From Gemmatimonadota bacterium (GTDB taxonomy: Bacteria > Gemmatimonadota > Gemmatimonadetes > Gemmatimonadales > Gemmatimonadaceae), in contig JAPLKU010000005.1 in assembly GCA_026387935.1 (NCBI GenBank), forward strand, positions 96,364 to 160,363: a DNA stretch of 64,000 nucleotides. The letters are read 5' to 3'. The position numbers were made by a program, and so were the translations under genes. The notes under the pieces were generated by a model. The model had not been told where the DNA came from, ran no database searches, and was given only the letters and a program-made list of their open reading frames with translations. Below, in pieces: positions 17,185 to 27,108 of the stretch; positions within the stretch are counted from its first letter, which is position 1, and each line of letters begins with the position of its first letter.

Positions 17185-17214
17185 GTAGAGCACAATCTGC
17201 GCGAGCATATCGGG

Positions 17215-18786
17215 ATGCAAACACCCCTCACGCCGATGGAGTTCGCCCGCCGGGCTCGGTCACTCTACGGCGATCGTGAGGCCGTAGTGGACGGCGACGA
17301 GCGGTGGACCTACGCGCAGTTCTTCGATCGCTGCGACCGCTGGTCGAGCGCCCTCCAGTCACTCGGCGTCGCCCCCGGCGATCGTATCGCCTACATCGCC
17401 CCCAACACGCACGCCCATCTCGAGGGCTACTACGGCGTCCCACAGCTCGGCGCCGTCGTCGTGCCGATGAACTATCGGCTGTTGCCCGCCGATTGGGTGT
17501 ATATGGTCAACCATTCGGGCGCCCGCGTGGTCTGCGTGCACGCGGACTACCTCCACCTCGTCGACACAGTGCGGCACGAAATGCCGGCAGTGGAGCACTT
17601 CGTCGCGCTCGAGGGCGGCGGAAATGGCTGGCTCGACTACGAAGAACTTCTCGCTGGCGCATCGCCCGAATTCGTCCGTGCGGCATTGACTGAAAACCAG
17701 CTCCTCACGATCAACTACACGAGCGGCACGACGTCGAAGCCCAAGGGCGTGATGATCACCCACCGCAATGCGTGGGTGAACATCGTGGGAATGATGCTGG
17801 CGCATCCCATCAGCTGCGCCGATCGGTATCTGTGGACGCTGCCGATGTTTCACGCCAACGGGTGGACGTATGTCTGGATCGTGACCGCTGCCGGCGGCAC
17901 ACACGTGTGTGCGCGAAAGATTGATGCACCCACAGTGTTCCGTCTCCTCCGCGACGAACGCGCCACCATGCTCTGCGCTGCGCCCACCGTGTTGATTACC
18001 ATCGCGAGTGCGCCGGACGAGTTGCGGGTCGGTGCTCCGCGTGGCGTTCGGGTTGTTACGGCCGGCGCGCCTCCCGCCGCCCACACCATCGAGCGCGTCG
18101 AGGAAGGACTCGGCTGGACCATCCTGCAGCTTTATGGACTCACGGAAACGGCGCCGGCGATAAGCATCTGTGAGCCGCGGCCGGAACACGCACTGCTCTC
18201 GCCGGCGGAGCGTGCGAAGATCAAGGCGCGTCAGGGCGTCGAGCTGATTACGTCCGGTGAGTTGCTCGTGGTAAACGAGATGGGTGTTCCCGTGCCACGC
18301 GATGGCACCACCGTCGGTGAGATCGTGGTCCGCGGCAACGTCGTGATGGACGGTTACTATCGCGATCCCGAGGCAACGGAGCGCGCCTTCGCCGGCGGGT
18401 GGTTCCACTCGGGTGACGCCGCGGTGGTACACGCGGACGGCTACATGGAAATCCGCGACCGGCTCAAGGACGTGATCATCAGCGGCGGCGAGAACATCTC
18501 GTCTGTTGAAGTCGAGGGGGTGCTCTTGCGCCATCCGTCGGTGCACGAGGTGGCGGTGGTCGGCTTGCCGCACGAGCAGTGGGGCGAGGCGCCTCACGCG
18601 TTCGTGGTGCTCAAGCCCGCAGCGACGCTCACGGACGAGGAACTGCGCGCGTTTGCGCGTGAGCGGCTCGCCGGCTTCAAGGTGCCGAAAGGGATGACCG
18701 TCGTCGCCGAACTGCCAAAGACGGCGACGGGAAAGATCCAGAAGTACGTGTTGCGCGGAGGACGGGCCGCGATCACCGCACAGTAG
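17215..18786 (+). CDS. Long-/medium-chain acyl-CoA synthetase (AMP-forming)
   Basis: 523 aa, ANL superfamily. The P-loop-like motif YTSGTTSKPKGVMITH lies near residue 170 and the adenine-binding motif QLYGLTETAP near 305. GWFHSGDAA and the hinge IRDRLKDVIISGGENIS lie near 400-425. The C-terminal catalytic Lys is in PKTATGKIQKY. It forms acyl-CoA from a free acid and ATP. Sequence layout matches FadD/fatty-acyl or aryl-propionyl ligases rather than PaaK, which has a different architecture. ATG 17215 is preferred over GTG 17182, which sits inside the repeat array. Confidence 0.88.
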   Translation: MQTPLTPMEFARRARSLYGDREAVVDGDERWTYAQFFDRCDRWSSALQSLGVAPGDRIAYIAPNTHAHLEGYYGVPQLGAVVVPMNYRLLPADWVYMVNHSGARVVCVHADYLHLVDTVRHEMPAVEHFVALEGGGNGWLDYEELLAGASPEFVRAALTENQLLTINYTSGTTSKPKGVMITHRNAWVNIVGMMLAHPISCADRYLWTLPMFHANGWTYVWIVTAAGGTHVCARKIDAPTVFRLLRDERATMLCAAPTVLITIASAPDELRVGAPRGVRVVTAGAPPAAHTIERVEEGLGWTILQLYGLTETAPAISICEPRPEHALLSPAERAKIKARQGVELITSGELLVVNEMGVPVPRDGTTVGEIVVRGNVVMDGYYRDPEATERAFAGGWFHSGDAAVVHADGYMEIRDRLKDVIISGGENISSVEVEGVLLRHPSVHEVAVVGLPHEQWGEAPHAFVVLKPAATLTDEELRAFARERLAGFKVPKGMTVVAELPKTATGKIQKYVLRGGRAAITAQ

Positions 18787-18973
18787 GGCGCGCTACTTCC
18801 TCACAAACTTGGCGACCGGCTCGAGCATCAGCCCCGGCACTCGCCAGCGCGGCCCAAATCCGGGCGTGGTCGGCAGGCTGCCGGGGACGTTCCTGCGCAC
18901 GGTTGGGGTTTCCCGTCATCCACCTGTCACCACCACGGTTCGCCATCCGGAACCCTGCGGGGTAGTATCCGGC

Positions 18974-21055
18974 GTGCCTCCCCTCAAGCTCCTTTGTACC
19001 GCCGGGCTCATAGCCGCCGTCGCCATCCCGGCGATGGCCGCCGCCCAGATCATTCGCGACCCGGTTTCCGCGCCGGCGCCCGTGCCGGTCGCAGCGCCCG
19101 CGACGCCCACCGGCCCGCGCAGCACCGCGCCCATCGATGTCGCGCAGTGGGAACAGCGCGAGTTCGAGCTCTTCCGGCATCTGCACCTCACGCACATCCT
19201 GCCGTCGCTGCCGACCACGTGCGATGAGCGCGTTGGCCGGCTCTGCTATTGGTACAACGAGTCAACCACGTTCCCGAAAGAATCCGATCTCGTCCGCGAA
19301 CGGCGCAATCGCCTGACCGGCATTCTGGATTCGCTCGCACGCCAAGTGCCTGCGAACACCTGGATCGCCGAACAGCGCGTGCGCTACCTCGCGGAATCGG
19401 AGCGCTATCAGGACGCGCTCGATGCGGCGCGACAGTGCACCGGCGAAGGCACGGGCGGCGGATGGCGCTGCGAGATTCTCGTCGGTTTCGCGCATCATAT
19501 GATTGGCGACTACGTGGCCGCTGAGCGCGCGTACGACAGCGCCATCGCGCACATGGATCCCAGGCAGAGTTGCGACTGGCGCGACTTCTCTATGCTCCTC
19601 GACGATGTGTCGCTCGCGCAGTTCCGTACGATCCCCTGCGGCGACGCGCGCCGTGACGAGTGGGCCGCGCGAACCTGGTCGCTCGCGCGCACGCTCTATT
19701 CAATGAAGGGGAACGATTCGCGCTCGGAGTATTTCGCCCGCATGACAATGGTGCAGATGTTTACGGACGCTCCGAGCGCGTATCAGTTTGGATTTGATAC
19801 GGACGAGCGCGAGCTGCTCCTGCGATTCGGCTGGCCACGCGCGTGGGGCGCGGCGTATCAGTTGCCCGTGACGTTCAGTCTCGGCACAGGTGGGCCGGGC
19901 GACGCGTCAACCACCGGTGGCAAAGGCGGCGACGCCGGCACCGTCGGCGGCGCGAAAGGAAAAGGGAAGGGCGGCACGAGCGTTGGCAGCTATCCGCCCG
20001 GGACAAAAATCCCATCCAACGTTCCGCCGCTCGTGCGTCCGCCCGATATCTCTGGGCCGCGCGGCCTCCCCGGCGGACTCGGCGGCGACATTCAGAATCA
20101 GGCCAATCGGCCGAAGTTGCCCAGCGTGCAGATGAAGCAACGTGAGGGCGACGGCATCAGCGTCGTCAGCATCGAGGCCGTGCCGGCATATCGCTACATC
20201 CCCGCGGGCTTTGTTCTGAACGATCCGCCGCAGTCCGATTCGGCGGCGTGGCGCTTGCAACTGCCGCCGGTGATGGGCCGGTATGCGCCGCCGTACGCGA
20301 AATCACTCGTGCCGCTCGAACACCAGAAGGCCGTGTTCAAGCGTGGTGACAGCGCGATCGTCGTGATGGCGTACGACACGAAGGGGACGAAGCAGGTGGA
20401 CGGCGCGAAGATCCGCGCGGGGCTCGTGGTGACGCAGGCCGGCGCCGTGCCGCGCGATTTCGTCGCCGTACACGACAGTGCGCCGTCATTCGGTGTGCTC
20501 ACCGTTCGCGCGCCTTGGGGTCCGCTGCTCATGAGTGCCGAGGTTGCCGCACCCGAGCGAAAGGCCGTCGCGCGCGCCCGGTACGGCGTTGGTCCGATGC
20601 GCGGGCCCGTCGCGCGCGTGATTCTTTCGGATCTCCTCTTCTACAAGTCGTACGGCTCGTTCCCGAGCTCAGTCGAGGAAGTCGCACCGCACGCGATTCC
20701 CACGGAGCGTGTGCGCGCCGGCGAAAAACTCGGCGTCTACTGGGAAGCGTACGGCACCGATCCCGCCGGTGAGAAGATCAAGGTCTCGCTGATTGTGGCG
20801 AGAGAAAATCCCGACGACGAAGAGGGTGGTTTCTTCAAGCGTCTGGCGAGGTCGCTTAAGCTGGCGCGGAGCGCGACCCCGGTCAGCGTTGGCGTCGATG
20901 ACATTTCCGCTCGCGGGGTCACGACCTCCGCGCGTGCGATTGAGCTCGATATCTCGACGCTCACCAAGGGCGCGTACTACGTCCAGCTCGAAATCGTCGT
21001 CGCGGGCCAGCCGACGCTACGCGCCGAACACCGGATCGAGGTGGTGGCGCCGTAA
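18974..21055 (+). CDS. Large secreted protein of unknown function, TPR-like and Gly-rich linker
   Basis: About 693 aa from GTG 18974, which gives a signal peptide (PPLKLLCTAG...AMAAAQ). Residues about 110-260 look helical and TPR-like (YLAESERYQDALDAA, GDYVAAERAYDSAI). TDERELLLRFGWPRAWG follows, which resembles GWxTD-type proteins. A glycine/lysine-rich low-complexity linker (about 300-355) leads to a C-terminal half with beta-sandwich-like character. I cannot assign a function. It follows the ligase by about 190 bases in the same direction and converges with the M28 peptidase. Confidence 0.7.
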   Translation: MPPLKLLCTAGLIAAVAIPAMAAAQIIRDPVSAPAPVPVAAPATPTGPRSTAPIDVAQWEQREFELFRHLHLTHILPSLPTTCDERVGRLCYWYNESTTFPKESDLVRERRNRLTGILDSLARQVPANTWIAEQRVRYLAESERYQDALDAARQCTGEGTGGGWRCEILVGFAHHMIGDYVAAERAYDSAIAHMDPRQSCDWRDFSMLLDDVSLAQFRTIPCGDARRDEWAARTWSLARTLYSMKGNDSRSEYFARMTMVQMFTDAPSAYQFGFDTDERELLLRFGWPRAWGAAYQLPVTFSLGTGGPGDASTTGGKGGDAGTVGGAKGKGKGGTSVGSYPPGTKIPSNVPPLVRPPDISGPRGLPGGLGGDIQNQANRPKLPSVQMKQREGDGISVVSIEAVPAYRYIPAGFVLNDPPQSDSAAWRLQLPPVMGRYAPPYAKSLVPLEHQKAVFKRGDSAIVVMAYDTKGTKQVDGAKIRAGLVVTQAGAVPRDFVAVHDSAPSFGVLTVRAPWGPLLMSAEVAAPERKAVARARYGVGPMRGPVARVILSDLLFYKSYGSFPSSVEEVAPHAIPTERVRAGEKLGVYWEAYGTDPAGEKIKVSLIVARENPDDEEGGFFKRLARSLKLARSATPVSVGVDDISARGVTTSARAIELDISTLTKGAYYVQLEIVVAGQPTLRAEHRIEVVAP

Positions 21056-21065
21056 CTCGCGGTGG

Positions 21066-22619
21066 TTACCGCACCGGCTTGCGCGGGATTCGGGCATCGG
21101 CATTCGCCGCGTGATATGCGTACGACGCCATGATGACCGCGTTCTTCATCAGGTCGCCGGCCTGGATTGTGTCGTAGAAATCCATGTTGGTGTGGCCGCC
21201 TTGCCCAGGCGTGTGATCCTGGAGAAACTGGAAACCGGGCAAGCCAACATCATCGAACGCAATGTGGTCGGTGCTCCCCACGCCCTGGTTTGACACCACC
21301 GTCATGCCGAGGTCGCGAAACGGGGACATCCACGCGGTGAACTGCTCCCGCGCCTGTTCATTTCCCTGCAGGTAAATGCCGAGGTACTGGCCCGACCCGT
21401 AGTCCTGGTTGAAGTAGGCCGAGAGTTTTTCGTACGCGGGTTTCACTCCGATGGCCGGGTCACGCGGATCGCCGAAGTGCTGGCGCACGTAGGCGCGTGA
21501 TCCGAAGAGTCCCTGTTCCTCGCCGGCCCAGAAGGCGGCGCGAATCGTGCGGCGCGGCTTCGCGCCAACGGCTTTGAGAATTCGCATCGCCTCGAGCGCG
21601 ACTGCCACGCCCGACGCGTTGTCGCTCGCGTTGGGACTGGCATGCCATGAGTCCAGGTGAGCGCCGATCATCACGACTTCGTCGCGGAGGTCGCTCCCGG
21701 CGAGTTCGCCAACCACGTTCATCGCCTGCTCGACGCGGTCTCCGATGCGGTTGCGTACTTCGATTTCGATCTTCACCGGAATGTTGCGCTTGAGAATCCG
21801 GTACATGCGGTTGTAGTGCTCCGGCGTGATCGCAACCATTGCCGGTGAGGCGAGCATTCCCGCACGCGACCACTGGTCGGCGCGCGAGCCGGGCCGCGAA
21901 AAACCACGCACTGCGCCGAGCCAGCCGCTCTCGCTCTGCAGCACGGCGGTCACACCCTCGCTCGCGTAGAACGCAATCTTCTCTTCCGGCGAGAGCAGGT
22001 CGGCGTTGCGCGCTGTGCGCGGCGCTGCGGGGCGGGCGGGTGCGATGGTCGTGCGCTCGATTGCGTCGAGGTCCTGCTGCGTGAGGCGCGGCACGCCTCT
22101 CGTGAGCGCGGCGATGTCGATCACGGCCGGCGGCGTCACGAGCACGGCTTTCCCCTTGAGCGTTCCGCGATACTTCGCGAGGTCGTCTTTCACGAGCAGG
22201 TCGACGATCACGGCCTCCGCCACCTTGCGCCCATTCGTGCCGTTTGTGTGCGCAATGGGATAGCCCACCATCGGCGTGTAGTCGGGCTCGAGCAGGTGGA
22301 TGGAGACGAACTCATTGTCCCACGTCACCCCAAAATCCATGAACGGCTCGGCGGCGACGTTGATCAGTCCCATTCGCGTCATCTCGCCCTGCACCCACTT
22401 CTGCGCGCGCTTCATGTCTTCCGAGAGCGTGAGCCGGGCGCCAAGCACATCGGCGAGGTAGCCCTCGTACTCCATCACCTGGGAGCGCTGAAGTCCTTCT
22501 TCCCGAATCTTCGCCACCATCGCGCGGTCAACGGGCACGCCCTGCCGCATTGCGGCTGCCGGCACGAGGAGCAAGAAGAGCAGCAGCGCGATGGCGAGCG
22601 GCCGTATGCGCCGCGTCAT
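21066..22619 (-). CDS. M28-family zinc peptidase, exported
   Basis: 517 aa with a signal peptide (RRIRPLAIALLLFLLL...). A PA-domain-like insertion (about 130-240) precedes the M28 catalytic core. The zinc ligands and acid are visible as GAHLDSWH, SDNASG, AGEEQG and the C-terminal STDHIAFDDVGLP. This suggests a co-catalytic di-zinc aminopeptidase or glutamate-carboxypeptidase-like enzyme in the periplasm. ATG at 22619 overlaps the stop of the FG-GAP gene (ATGA), so the two are an operon. It converges with the gene ending at 21055, only 10 bases away. Confidence 0.9.
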   Translation of the reverse strand: MTRRIRPLAIALLLFLLLVPAAAMRQGVPVDRAMVAKIREEGLQRSQVMEYEGYLADVLGARLTLSEDMKRAQKWVQGEMTRMGLINVAAEPFMDFGVTWDNEFVSIHLLEPDYTPMVGYPIAHTNGTNGRKVAEAVIVDLLVKDDLAKYRGTLKGKAVLVTPPAVIDIAALTRGVPRLTQQDLDAIERTTIAPARPAAPRTARNADLLSPEEKIAFYASEGVTAVLQSESGWLGAVRGFSRPGSRADQWSRAGMLASPAMVAITPEHYNRMYRILKRNIPVKIEIEVRNRIGDRVEQAMNVVGELAGSDLRDEVVMIGAHLDSWHASPNASDNASGVAVALEAMRILKAVGAKPRRTIRAAFWAGEEQGLFGSRAYVRQHFGDPRDPAIGVKPAYEKLSAYFNQDYGSGQYLGIYLQGNEQAREQFTAWMSPFRDLGMTVVSNQGVGSTDHIAFDDVGLPGFQFLQDHTPGQGGHTNMDFYDTIQAGDLMKNAVIMASYAYHAANADARIPRKPVR

Positions 22620-23770
22620 CGCACGGGCCCGTTGAACCAGACGCCGTTCGGCGCTTCTGAGCGGGCGGCGGCAATGTCGGGCCAGCCATCGCCGTCCAGG
22701 TCGCCGATCGCGACGCCGTAGACCGAGCCTTTGCCATCGCCCCACGGCCTGTCCGAGAACTTCGGCATGCGGCCACTACCGAGGTTGAAGAACACGGACC
22801 CGAACGCCTCCTGGCGCCCGACGATGATATCGAGCTTGCCGTCGCGGTTCATGTCGGCCAGCCCGACCGCAAATGGCGCGCCCGATCCGGTGCCGAGCGC
22901 GACGGGCGCCTCGAACGTGCGCTTGCCGGCGCCGAGGTACACGAACATGCCGTTCTTCTCATCGCCCACCACGAGGTCGAGGATGCCATCACCGTTGATG
23001 TCGCCCGCAGCGGCGGCGCGAATCTGCGAGACTGCCGGCCCCACAGGTGCTGCCGCCGTGAACTTTCCGGTGCCGTCGTTCCAGAAGATCAGGTTCTGTC
23101 CGCCGTCGCGGTGCGGCACGAAGAGGTCAATCTTGCCATCGCCGTCCAGGTCGGCCGCAACGATGATCGTGGCCGACTGCGTGGCGAGCGGCGTGCATGA
23201 CGGGAACGCACCCTTGCCGTCATTGAGGCATACGAAACTTGGACGGGGGTTGGCCGGGTTCGAACTGCGGTTGGCAACGATCAGGTCGGGGCGCTTGTCG
23301 CCGTTCAGGTCGGCCACGGTCACATACCGCGTATTCCAGTCTGGATCGCCGAACGTGCCACTCACGTGGAAGTGCCCTTTTCCGTCGTTCAAGTAAATGA
23401 GCTTCTTGTCGGGCTTGTCGTTGCTCACCACAATGTCGAGATCACCATCACCATCCAGATCGGCGAGCGCGGCGGAATACGTCTTATCGGGCGCGTCGGC
23501 GAGGTTCTCGGCCGTGAAATGCCCCTTGCCATCGTTGCGGAGGATGACGTCGTTGAGCGGCCAGTGCCGGCCCTTGGCAAGGACCACATCAAGGGTGCCG
23601 TTGCCGTCAACGTCGCCGAGGCTCACACTCGCCGAGGTTTCACTCGTGGATTCGAGGAGCAGCACACGATCGAATGCGCGTGGCGCGCCTTGCTGGAGGG
23701 CAAGCGTGGCGCTGCCCACGAGGGCAAGCGCGAAGAACGCGGGCGCAGAGCCGGAGCGGTTCGTTTTCAT
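22616..23770 (-). CDS. FG-GAP/VCBS seven-bladed propeller protein, exported
   Basis: 384 aa with a signal peptide. Seven calcium-loop repeats are visible: GDVDGNGTLD, ADLDGDGDLD, ADLNGDKRPD, ADLDGDGKID, GDINGDGILD, ADMNRDGKLD and GDLDGDGWPD. This fits a complete integrin-alpha-like seven-bladed propeller. There is no enzyme domain, so it is likely a binding or scaffold protein. It is first in an operon with the M28 peptidase, suggesting a role in presenting substrate or holding the peptidase at the surface. Confidence 0.88.
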   Translation of the reverse strand: MKTNRSGSAPAFFALALVGSATLALQQGAPRAFDRVLLLESTSETSASVSLGDVDGNGTLDVVLAKGRHWPLNDVILRNDGKGHFTAENLADAPDKTYSAALADLDGDGDLDIVVSNDKPDKKLIYLNDGKGHFHVSGTFGDPDWNTRYVTVADLNGDKRPDLIVANRSSNPANPRPSFVCLNDGKGAFPSCTPLATQSATIIVAADLDGDGKIDLFVPHRDGGQNLIFWNDGTGKFTAAAPVGPAVSQIRAAAAGDINGDGILDLVVGDEKNGMFVYLGAGKRTFEAPVALGTGSGAPFAVGLADMNRDGKLDIIVGRQEAFGSVFFNLGSGRMPKFSDRPWGDGKGSVYGVAIGDLDGDGWPDIAAARSEAPNGVWFNGPVR

Positions 23771-23880
23771 GGTGGCAAAGTTACCCGCAACGTGAATCGG
23801 CGGCTACGCGATGAGCGGGCGCCGATGGCTGGCCGCCGCGCAGTATATTCGGGCACACGAATCTTCTTTTGGGAGACGGT

Positions 23881-24846
23881 ATGCATCAACGACTGACGAG
23901 CGCGATCGGAGTCCTGCTGATATCGATCGCCGCCAGCACGGCTGAATGCCAGCCGGCGAAATCGGCACCCGCCGCCGCTGCGCTGAAAGCTGGCGAGGTT
24001 CGCCTCACCTACCTCGGCAACGCGGGCTGGGAGATCACCGACGGCAAGAAGATCATCCTGGTCGATCCATTTCTCACTCAGTTCGCGCGGTGGACGAACT
24101 CCGCAGCGGATGCGGACGGACCCGCTCCCGACGCACCTTACCCGGCCGACACCGCGCTGATCAACCAGCATGTGACGCGGGCCGATTACATCGTGATCAC
24201 GCACGGCCACCCGGATCACGCGCTCGACGCCGGCTACATCTCGCGCAAGACCGGCGCCACCATCATTGGCCACGAAACGGCGGCCAACCTCGCGCGCGCC
24301 TACGGCGTGACCGACAGCGCGCTGATCACCGTGATTGGCGGCGAGGATTACGAGTTCGGCGATTTCTCGCTGCGTGTGATTCCCAACATTCACAGCGCGC
24401 TCGACAAGAAGCACTACTACAACAACACGCGCGGCATCGTGGGTACGGCGCCGCGCGGGCTGAAGGCGCCACTCCGTCGCAAGGACTACGTCGAAGGCGG
24501 AAACCTCGCCTACCTGCTCCGCATCGCGGGTCATGAAATCCTGATCATGGGCTCGATGAACTACCTCGAGCGTGAGATGGAAGGGCTGCGCCCGGACATT
24601 GCCCTCGTCGGCGCCAACAGCCAACGGCTCGAGGTGTACGACTTCACTGGCCGCCTCATGCGCGCGCTCGGCAAGCCCGCGCTCGTGATTCCCAGCCACG
24701 CCGACGCGTACGGCGATCCGAAGCCGTCGACCGCCGCGCTTGCCGACCGGAAGCGTTTCCAGCAGGAAGTGGCGACGGCGTCGCCAGCGAGCCGCTACAT
24801 CTTTCCGAAGTGGTTCGAGCCTATCGTCGTGGGGGCACGCAAATGA
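23881..24846 (+). CDS. Exported metallo-beta-lactamase-fold hydrolase (UlaG-like)
   Basis: 321 aa with a signal peptide ending near AECQ. The MBL fold starts LTYLGNAGWEI, with the metal motif THGHPDH near residue 108. A further His lies in IPNIHSALD and another in IPSHADAY. This compact pattern resembles UlaG/YtnP-like lactonases and phosphodiesterases rather than true beta-lactamases. The substrate is unknown. A GGGAGA ribosome-binding site precedes ATG 23881. Its stop overlaps the next gene (ATGA). Confidence 0.85.
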   Translation: MHQRLTSAIGVLLISIAASTAECQPAKSAPAAAALKAGEVRLTYLGNAGWEITDGKKIILVDPFLTQFARWTNSAADADGPAPDAPYPADTALINQHVTRADYIVITHGHPDHALDAGYISRKTGATIIGHETAANLARAYGVTDSALITVIGGEDYEFGDFSLRVIPNIHSALDKKHYYNNTRGIVGTAPRGLKAPLRRKDYVEGGNLAYLLRIAGHEILIMGSMNYLEREMEGLRPDIALVGANSQRLEVYDFTGRLMRALGKPALVIPSHADAYGDPKPSTAALADRKRFQQEVATASPASRYIFPKWFEPIVVGARK

Positions 24847-25334
24847 TCGCGCCGACCCGTGTACTGATCGCGTCGTGTGCCACGCTCGCGCTTGCCGCGT
24901 GCGCGCATGCACCTGGTCCGGACTTGGCAGCCGCACCGGCGTCCGGCCGGCAAGTCATCAACCCGCCGGGAATCGCGCCGCTGGTTCCGGCGTACTCGGT
25001 GGCTATCCGTTCCGGCGACCAGGTGTTCGTCTCGGGCATGACCGGCATCAAACCCGGAACGCAGGACATCGTGGACGGCGGCATCACTCCGCAGACGCGC
25101 CAGACCCTCGAAAACATCAAGACATCGTTGCAGGCCGCCGGCGCGACCATGGCGGATGTGGACGAGTGCACGGTGTTCCTCAAGGACATGGCCGACTACG
25201 CGGCGATGAACGCCGTGTACATCGAGTTCTTTCGCGTCGATCCGCCCGCCCGTGCCGCGCTCGCGGTGACCGCACTGCCGCGGCCCGCGGCCCGCGTCGA
25301 AATCAAGTGCAGCGCCCGGATCCGGCGGCGCTGA
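24843..25334 (+). CDS. RidA/YjgF-family protein with lipoprotein signal
   Basis: 163 aa. A lipobox LAACAH (Cys about 20) precedes a RidA domain (GDQVFVSGMTG, QTLENIKTSLQAAGATMADV, the terminal VEIKCSARI). The conserved Arg of RidA proteins is present in DPPARAALAVTALPR. Cytosolic RidA hydrolyses reactive enamines and imines made by PLP enzymes; an exported form is less usual and its substrate is unknown. It is translationally coupled to the MBL gene upstream. Confidence 0.85.
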   Translation: MIAPTRVLIASCATLALAACAHAPGPDLAAAPASGRQVINPPGIAPLVPAYSVAIRSGDQVFVSGMTGIKPGTQDIVDGGITPQTRQTLENIKTSLQAAGATMADVDECTVFLKDMADYAAMNAVYIEFFRVDPPARAALAVTALPRPAARVEIKCSARIRRR

Positions 25335-25380
25335 CCGGTCAGTTCCACCGCCACCGCATTACCCGAAAGCGAGAACACAC

Positions 25381-27042
25381 ATGACAGCACGGCACAACCG
25401 GTGGAAGTTCGTGAGCGTCGCTGTCGTGTTCTTCGTCTGTGCCAGCGCCGCGGCCTGGCACTCACCGGCGGACACGTATCCGCGGCAGCCGGGTGTGGAC
25501 GCGCTCGACTACGCGTTTCATCTGACGCTTCGCGACGAGACCGACGAGATCGTGGGCGAAGCGGTTGTTGACCTCCGGTTTGTCACCGACGGAGTCAATG
25601 ATGTTGCGCTCGACCTTGCCTCGGAGAGCGGCGGCAAAGGGATGCGCGTCACGAGCGTCGTCTCGGGGGGCGCACCGCTGCGGTTCGCGCATGAGGCCGA
25701 CCGCCTGCGTATTTCGCTCGGCACGGCGCCGAAAGCGGGCGAGCGGCGGAAGTTCACCATTGCGTATCGCGGCATTCCTGCGGGTGGGCTGCGCACCCTC
25801 AAGAACAAGTTTGGCCAGCGCTCTTTCTTCAGCGAAAACTGGCCCAACAACGCGCACCAGTGGCTGCCCATGATCGATCACCCGTACGACAAGGCGACGA
25901 GCGCATTCATCGTCACGGCGCCGGCAAAGTACCAGGTGGTGGCCAACGGCTTGTTGCAGGAAGAGGTCGATCTGGGCGACGGACGGCGCCTCACGCACTG
26001 GAAACAATCGGTACCGATTTCGTCGTGGCTGAACGCACTTGGCGTCGCCGAGTTTGCGGTGCATCACGCCGGCACGGTGGCCGGAGTGGAGCTGCAGACG
26101 TGGGTGTACCGGCAGGAGCGCGCGACAGGTCCCGCGTGGTTCGAACCCACCGCGCGGCAGGCAATGGAACTCTTCAGTGAAATGGTCGGACCGTATTCGT
26201 ACGAAAAACTCGCCAACGTGGAGGCGGCGGGATTTGGCGGCGGTACCGAACATGCGAGCGCGATCTTTTACGGGGAGAACTCCATCCTGGAGAATCCGGC
26301 CACCGGCGTGATGCGCCCCGGTACGGGCCTCATTGCCCATGAGATCGCGCATCAATGGTTCGGCAACGCTGTCACTGAGCGCGATTGGGATGATGTGTGG
26401 CTCAGCGAAGGATTCGCGACCTATTTCACGCTGCTCTTTACCGAGCACTACCAGGGCCGCGATGCTTTCGTGGCGGGCCTGCAGCGCAGTCGTGAAACGG
26501 TGTTCACGCTTGAACGCCGGATGCCGGGCGTGGCCGTGTTGCACGACAACCTGGCGAACATGAAGAACGTCCTCAATCAGCTCATCTATCAGAAAGGCGG
26601 CTGGACGCTGCACATGTTGCGCGCGCAGGTCGGTTCCGAACGGTTTCGTGAGGGCATTCGCGAGTACTACCGGCGGTACCGAAACGGGAATGCATCCACA
26701 GACGATTTTCGCCGCGTGATGGAGGAAGTCTCCGGCACCGACCTGACCTGGTTCTTTCGCCAGTGGCTGGCGCGGCCCGGGTCGCCGGTCGTGGAGGGCA
26801 GCTGGCAGTACGACGCTATCTCGCACAAAGTCACGATCGAACTGACGCAGGCTCAGGCGGGCGATGCGTATCGGCTGCCCCTCGAAGTCGGTGTCACGAC
26901 GGATGGTGTGCTGAAACTGGACAAGATCGAACTGACGCAACGCAGGCAACGATTCGAGATAGCCGCGGACAAGGCGCCTGACACAGTCGCGCTCGACCCC
27001 AACACATGGGTCTTGATGGAGCAGCGCTTCGGCAAGCGGTAA
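25381..27042 (+). CDS. M1-family zinc aminopeptidase, exported
   Basis: 553 aa with a signal peptide (ending ASAAAW). The N-terminal beta domain (about 30-210) leads to the exopeptidase motif GFGGGTEHASA, a variant of GxMEN in which the Met-Glu-Asn part reads T-E-H. Zinc ligands are HEIAHQWFGN (about 320-324) and the Glu of WLSEGFATYF (about 343). There is no long C-terminal HEAT domain, as in short bacterial M1 enzymes. It should remove N-terminal residues from peptides in the periplasm. Confidence 0.9.
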   Translation: MTARHNRWKFVSVAVVFFVCASAAAWHSPADTYPRQPGVDALDYAFHLTLRDETDEIVGEAVVDLRFVTDGVNDVALDLASESGGKGMRVTSVVSGGAPLRFAHEADRLRISLGTAPKAGERRKFTIAYRGIPAGGLRTLKNKFGQRSFFSENWPNNAHQWLPMIDHPYDKATSAFIVTAPAKYQVVANGLLQEEVDLGDGRRLTHWKQSVPISSWLNALGVAEFAVHHAGTVAGVELQTWVYRQERATGPAWFEPTARQAMELFSEMVGPYSYEKLANVEAAGFGGGTEHASAIFYGENSILENPATGVMRPGTGLIAHEIAHQWFGNAVTERDWDDVWLSEGFATYFTLLFTEHYQGRDAFVAGLQRSRETVFTLERRMPGVAVLHDNLANMKNVLNQLIYQKGGWTLHMLRAQVGSERFREGIREYYRRYRNGNASTDDFRRVMEEVSGTDLTWFFRQWLARPGSPVVEGSWQYDAISHKVTIELTQAQAGDAYRLPLEVGVTTDGVLKLDKIELTQRRQRFEIAADKAPDTVALDPNTWVLMEQRFGKR

Positions 27043-27108
27043 ATCGCCTCGACAGATACCGGCCCGCTGGGTCGCCAACCTGAAGCGCACGCGGCATCTT
27101 TGTCGCTC

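Noticed and set aside
17215..18786. Acyl-CoA ligase as PaaK
   Set aside because: Its motifs and domain layout follow FadD-like ligases. It lies 19 kb from the paa genes and in another operon.
18793..18900. 35-codon minus-strand frame ending PGLMLEPVAKFVRK
   Set aside because: It looks like the tail of an unknown protein, but no family could be named and no upstream part exists. It is too weak to list as a gene or remnant.
23844..23849. TATATT as -10 box of the MBL/FG-GAP divergent region
   Set aside because: No -35 element at a suitable distance was found, so the promoter call is not supported.
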